From Candidatus Latescibacterota bacterium (lineage in GTDB: Bacteria > Latescibacterota > MVCY01), in the NCBI GenBank assembly GCA_030608245.1, contig JAUWEO010000064.1, forward strand, positions 1-8,719: a DNA stretch of 8,719 bases, given 5' to 3'. Of this stretch, positions 6,332-8,719 are shown in pieces (position 1 is the stretch's first letter; every line of letters starts with the position of its first letter). Position numbers and translations under genes: made by a program. The notes beneath the pieces are model-generated. The model ran no database searches. It was not told the origin of the DNA and saw only the letters and a program-made list of their open reading frames with translations.

Positions 6332-6447
6332 TGCTTGATTTTCTCCCAGAGAGTTACTAAATTGAAACAAATAGCGCCGATTCTTATCCGCAACATTTTG
6401 TTGAATAGACAAATCACACGGCGCCAGACCGCAACCCAAGGAAGCAA

Positions 6448-6473
6448 CCGCGGATTACGCCGATTTCACGGAT
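6448..6473. repeat. Degenerate tandem motif resembling a dispersed intergenic repeat
   Basis: CGGATTACGC (6451-6460) is followed by CGATTTCACG (6461-6470) and then GAT, giving loosely repeated units of about 10 bases. From memory, close variants of this string, in either orientation, are scattered between genes in many environmental bacterial genomes. It shares the 10-base tandem layout of the element at 310-332 but not its sequence. Confidence 0.45.
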
Positions 6474-6577
6474 CCCAATACAAAGACCTTATCAAAAAAC
6501 AAAGGTTTTGCGGGTTTGCAGTATGGAATTAGACTTAAATTGAATTGACCATTTTCTGAACTCGTTTTTTGACTGTT

Positions 6578-6585
6578 AAAAGGAG
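6578..6585 (+). promoter_or_regulatory. Ribosome binding site of the methyltransferase gene
   Basis: AAAAGGAG ends 8 bases before the ATG at 6594, a strong site that settles the start. Confidence 0.8.
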
Positions 6586-6593
6586 ACCATAGA

Positions 6594-7394
6594 ATGCTAA
6601 TAGTCGGCGAAAGGATCAATACCAGCCGAAAGGCCATACGGCCAGCTGTGGAGAAAAAAAACGCAGTTCTTATTCAAGAAGAGGCCAGAAAACAGGCTCA
6701 GGCAGGGGCGACGATGATCGACGTTAACTGCGGCACTTTTGTGAATGAGGAATCTGAGTATTTAGAATGGCTTGTGGAAACGGTGCAACAGGCAGTTGAC
6801 CTTCCCCTTTGTGTTGACAGTCCCAACCCGGAAGCGATCAAAGTCGCCTTAGAGCATCACCGAAATGGAAAGCCGCTGTTGAACTCAATCACTGCTCAAA
6901 GCGACCGTTTCGACCAGATCCTTGGCCTGATCATAGAGCATAGAAGTTCAGTAGTAGCCCTCTGTCTTGACGACAAAGGGATGCCTGAAAGTGCAGATGA
7001 CGTTCTTCGGATTGCCTCGACTTTGGTGGAGAAATTGACCTCGGCCGGCGTGCCCGAAGGTGATATCTACATCGATCCTGTTGTGCGTCCGGTGGGTACG
7101 AACCCCACATATGGGAAAACAGTTCTGGAAAGCATCAGGAGGATCGCCTCTGAATTTGAGTCTGTCCATACTATCTGCGGTTTAAGTAATGTTTCCTACG
7201 GATTGCCCTTGCGGAAATTGCTTAATCAGAATTTCCTCACTATGTGTCTTTGTGCTAGGCTTGATGCAGTGATTCTGGACCCCTTAGATCAACGTATGAT
7301 GTCGAATCTACTGGCATCCCAGGCTCTGCTGGGAGAAGATGAGATGTGCTTGAACTACATAACTGTTTTCAGAGAAGGAAGATTAACACTTTAA
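6594..7394 (+). CDS. Methyltetrahydrofolate:corrinoid methyltransferase, AcsE-like
   Basis: The 266-residue protein matches the size of AcsE (MeTr), about 262 residues, and is a single pterin-binding TIM barrel. It opens with LIVGERINTSRKAI. Pterin and active-site positions known from the Moorella enzyme (D75, N96, D160, N199) have counterparts here: D75 in LCVDSPN, N97 in LLNSIT, D161 in YIDPVVRP and N199 in CGLSNVSYG. AcsE passes the methyl group of methyltetrahydrofolate to the cobalt of a corrinoid Fe-S protein in the Wood-Ljungdahl pathway. Related stand-alone enzymes serve other corrinoid partners. The Asp and Asn residues argue against dihydropteroate synthase. No corrinoid protein, acsC/acsD or CO dehydrogenase gene is in the window, so the partner is unknown and the symbol acsE is withheld. 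It is followed after 30 bases by an acyltransferase gene. Confidence 0.87.
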   Translation: MLIVGERINTSRKAIRPAVEKKNAVLIQEEARKQAQAGATMIDVNCGTFVNEESEYLEWLVETVQQAVDLPLCVDSPNPEAIKVALEHHRNGKPLLNSITAQSDRFDQILGLIIEHRSSVVALCLDDKGMPESADDVLRIASTLVEKLTSAGVPEGDIYIDPVVRPVGTNPTYGKTVLESIRRIASEFESVHTICGLSNVSYGLPLRKLLNQNFLTMCLCARLDAVILDPLDQRMMSNLLASQALLGEDEMCLNYITVFREGRLTL

Positions 7395-7410
7395 ATCCAC
7401 CAGGCTCAAA

Positions 7411-7418
7411 GAGAGGGA
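7411..7418 (+). promoter_or_regulatory. Ribosome binding site deciding a TTG start
   Basis: GAGAGGGA ends 6 bases before a TTG at 7425. No ATG or GTG lies in frame between the previous stop (7392-7394) and this TTG. Confidence 0.7.
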
Positions 7419-7424
7419 CTTCCG

Positions 7425-8390
7425 TTGCATATAGAGATAGAGGAATACACAGAAAGGCTTGATACAGAGTGGGAGAGCTTTGTCGAACAGGCTAACAATG
7501 GGACCGTTTTCCACCTCCAGAGATTCTTGAACTATCATCCTCCAGGTCGGTTTGTAAATCGCCACTTACTTTTCAGGAAAAACCGAAAGTTAGTTGCTGT
7601 TTTACCCGCCATTCAGAGAGAAGAAACAGGGGAAATGGCTCTGATTTCTCACGGGGGTGCTTCTTATGGCGGACTGGTGGTCAGGGAGGAGTTGGGAATC
7701 AAGGATACGGTGTCCCTGGCCGAGAGATTGGTGGAGTACTTAAGTCAATGCGATATTAGTCGCATAGTGATCACGCAGCCTCCGTTAATTTACTACCGTC
7801 TCCCCAACAATTATATCGATTTTGCCCTGATGCACTGCGGTTTTACCTACCTTAAGCGCGAGTTAACCAGTGTGATTAACTTGAATTATCAGGATGATAT
7901 CCTCAGCACCTTCAAGAACGAGTCAAGAACTGCCGTCAGAAAGGCACAGAGGTTAGGAGTCGTGGTTAAAGAAACCGACGACCTTGAGGGCTTCTATCAG
8001 GTTCTCAAACAGAATCTGAAGATGAGACATAATGTTAACCCCACGCACTCTTTAGACGAACTTCTGAAATTACGACGACTGTTGCCGGATCGGGTGAAAC
8101 AATTTTCTGCTTACATAAAAGACACACAGATTGCTGGAATGACCGTCTTTGTCTGTAATCCCAGGGTTGTCCTGGCTTTTTACATTAGCCACCGAGAGGA
8201 ATACCAGAGCTATCGGGCGGTTAACCTGCTATTCTATGAGGTGATCCGCTGGGCGGTAGCTCAGGGGTATAAATTTCTTGATCTGGGGACCTTTACACTT
8301 AATATGGTTCCCAACTGGGGTTTAGGCAGGTTCAAAGAGAACTTTGGGGCAAAGGGGTACTTCAGAGATGTCTTGCAGAAAAGGCTGTGA
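7425..8390 (+). CDS. FemAB/GNAT-like acyltransferase (Acetyltransf_6 type)
   Basis: This 321-residue protein starts at TTG. The first half has VFHLQRFLNY (28-37), LVAVLPAI (56-63) and HGGASYGGLVV (76-86), a pattern common in FemAB-related proteins. The second half, about 160-310, looks like a GNAT fold of the Acetyltransf_6 type. It shows SRTAVRKAQRLGVVVKET (167-184), DTQIAGMTVFV (233-243) and LDLGTF followed by GRFKENFGAKGYF (285-313). Members transfer acyl or aminoacyl groups, often onto cell-wall or surface-polysaccharide components, from the cytoplasm. The true substrate is unknown. It lies 30 bases after the methyltransferase gene and 81 bases before a putative glycosyltransferase. The second neighbour suggests envelope glycan work; the first does not obviously fit. 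No signal peptide or membrane helix is seen. Confidence 0.8.
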   Translation: MHIEIEEYTERLDTEWESFVEQANNGTVFHLQRFLNYHPPGRFVNRHLLFRKNRKLVAVLPAIQREETGEMALISHGGASYGGLVVREELGIKDTVSLAERLVEYLSQCDISRIVITQPPLIYYRLPNNYIDFALMHCGFTYLKRELTSVINLNYQDDILSTFKNESRTAVRKAQRLGVVVKETDDLEGFYQVLKQNLKMRHNVNPTHSLDELLKLRRLLPDRVKQFSAYIKDTQIAGMTVFVCNPRVVLAFYISHREEYQSYRAVNLLFYEVIRWAVAQGYKFLDLGTFTLNMVPNWGLGRFKENFGAKGYFRDVLQKRL

Positions 8391-8471
8391 AGAGATTCAG
8401 CGATCTGAATAGTTTGCCTTTTTCACTGTGTTTCCCCTTGTGAGCGGTGTTGAGAGATAGTTTCGGATCAG

Positions 8472-8719
8472 ATGAAAATCCTTCATATTGCCCCCTTTAA
8501 CATAGCTGGGGTGCCTATTGAGTTTGTACTTGCCGAAAGGGACTTGGGGCATTACAGCCGGTTGGTCACCTTAAGCAGAGATTGGCGAGACTATCAGGAG
8601 GACATCTGCTTGGAACTGCCTTGGATGGATTCTCCCTTGCTTCGCTTCGCCAAGAGATTTGTTTCAGACAGGAGGGTTTTACAAAAAAGGAATGTCAAGG
8701 AACAGATCGAACAAATCCC
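8472..8719 (+). CDS. Putative glycosyltransferase, N-terminal 82 residues
   Basis: An ATG at 8472 opens a frame that runs past the window edge. It begins MKILHIAPFNIAGVPIEFVLAE, then LGHYSRLVTL, then EDICLELPW. A first strand of KILHIAP type, a glycine-containing loop, a helix and a second strand near LVTL are what the donor-independent half of GT-B (family 4-like) glycosyltransferases looks like. The nucleotide-sugar binding half is outside the window, so the call is tentative. A short GGA 4 bases before the ATG is the only ribosome site seen. Position after a FemAB-like gene supports a role in surface polysaccharide or glycolipid assembly. Confidence 0.6.
   Translation, partial: MKILHIAPFNIAGVPIEFVLAERDLGHYSRLVTLSRDWRDYQEDICLELPWMDSPLLRFAKRFVSDRRVLQKRNVKEQIEQI

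Larger units (their letters stand above)
6332..6593. other. Non-coding gap before the methyltransferase gene
   Basis: No credible gene is seen. The gap holds a degenerate tandem motif (6448-6473) and a weak bulged hairpin (6481-6490 with 6502-6510, nine pairs). A TTGACC at 6545-6550 lacks a -10 box at proper spacing, so the methyltransferase promoter was not identified. The last 16 bases contain that gene's ribosome site. Confidence 0.65.

Noticed and set aside
6374..6424. GCGCCG and CGGCGC inverted pair in the gap after DUF2851
   Set aside because: Only 6 bases long and 39 bases apart, which is expected by chance.
6545..6579. TTGACC as a -35 box for the methyltransferase gene
   Set aside because: At 17 bases spacing the -10 position reads TTTGAC, and the nearest AT-rich alternative is 23 bases away.
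6594..7394. Dihydropteroate synthase (folP) as the identity of the pterin-binding protein
   Set aside because: The Asp and Asn positions and the GERINTSR opening fit the methyltetrahydrofolate methyltransferase branch better.

Overview
This window is ordinary bacterial chromosome, compactly coded and of roughly even base composition. The best guess for the source is an uncultured or environmental anaerobe allied to the FCB group (Bacteroidota/Chlorobi relatives and candidate phyla such as KSB1 or Zixibacteria). The guess rests on a DUF4837-type lipoprotein, a DUF2851 protein, and a corrinoid-type methyltetrahydrofolate methyltransferase. No rRNA, tRNA, CRISPR array, transposase or phage gene was found.

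Layout, left to right. (1) Bases 1-192 are the last 63 codons of a MOFRL-type glycerate 2-kinase on the plus strand. (2) Bases 193-364 form a convergent intergenic gap with a GC-rich hairpin, a perfect 15-bp inverted repeat and a short degenerate tandem motif. (3) Bases 365-2324, minus strand, hold a two-gene operon: a UDP-glucose 4-epimerase-like SDR enzyme followed, with a 14-base overlap, by a DUF4837 lipoprotein. (4) Bases 2325-2566 are a divergent promoter region with one good sigma-70-type promoter facing each way. (5) Bases 2567-6331, plus strand, hold cinA, a GHMP sugar kinase coupled to it by an ATGA overlap, and a DUF2851 protein. (6) Bases 6332-6593 are non-coding and carry a second degenerate tandem motif resembling a dispersed intergenic repeat. 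(7) Bases 6594-8390, plus strand, hold an AcsE-like methyltransferase and a FemAB/GNAT-like acyltransferase 30 bases downstream. (8) From 8472 to the window edge runs the start of a gene that looks like a family-4-type glycosyltransferase.

How the genes may work together. The epimerase, GHMP kinase, FemAB-like acyltransferase and putative glycosyltransferase all fit sugar activation and assembly of cell-envelope glycans. CinA recycles nicotinamide nucleotide for NAD. The AcsE-like protein points to one-carbon metabolism of the Wood-Ljungdahl type or a related corrinoid methyl transfer. Glycerate 2-kinase feeds glycerate into glycolysis. These links are inferred from family and position.

I see no clear new multi-gene system. 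The items most worth a second look are the DUF2851 protein (a possible nuclease-like core plus a C-terminal cysteine cluster), the cinA-GHMP kinase coupling, the lone AcsE paired with an acyltransferase, and the structured intergenic elements.
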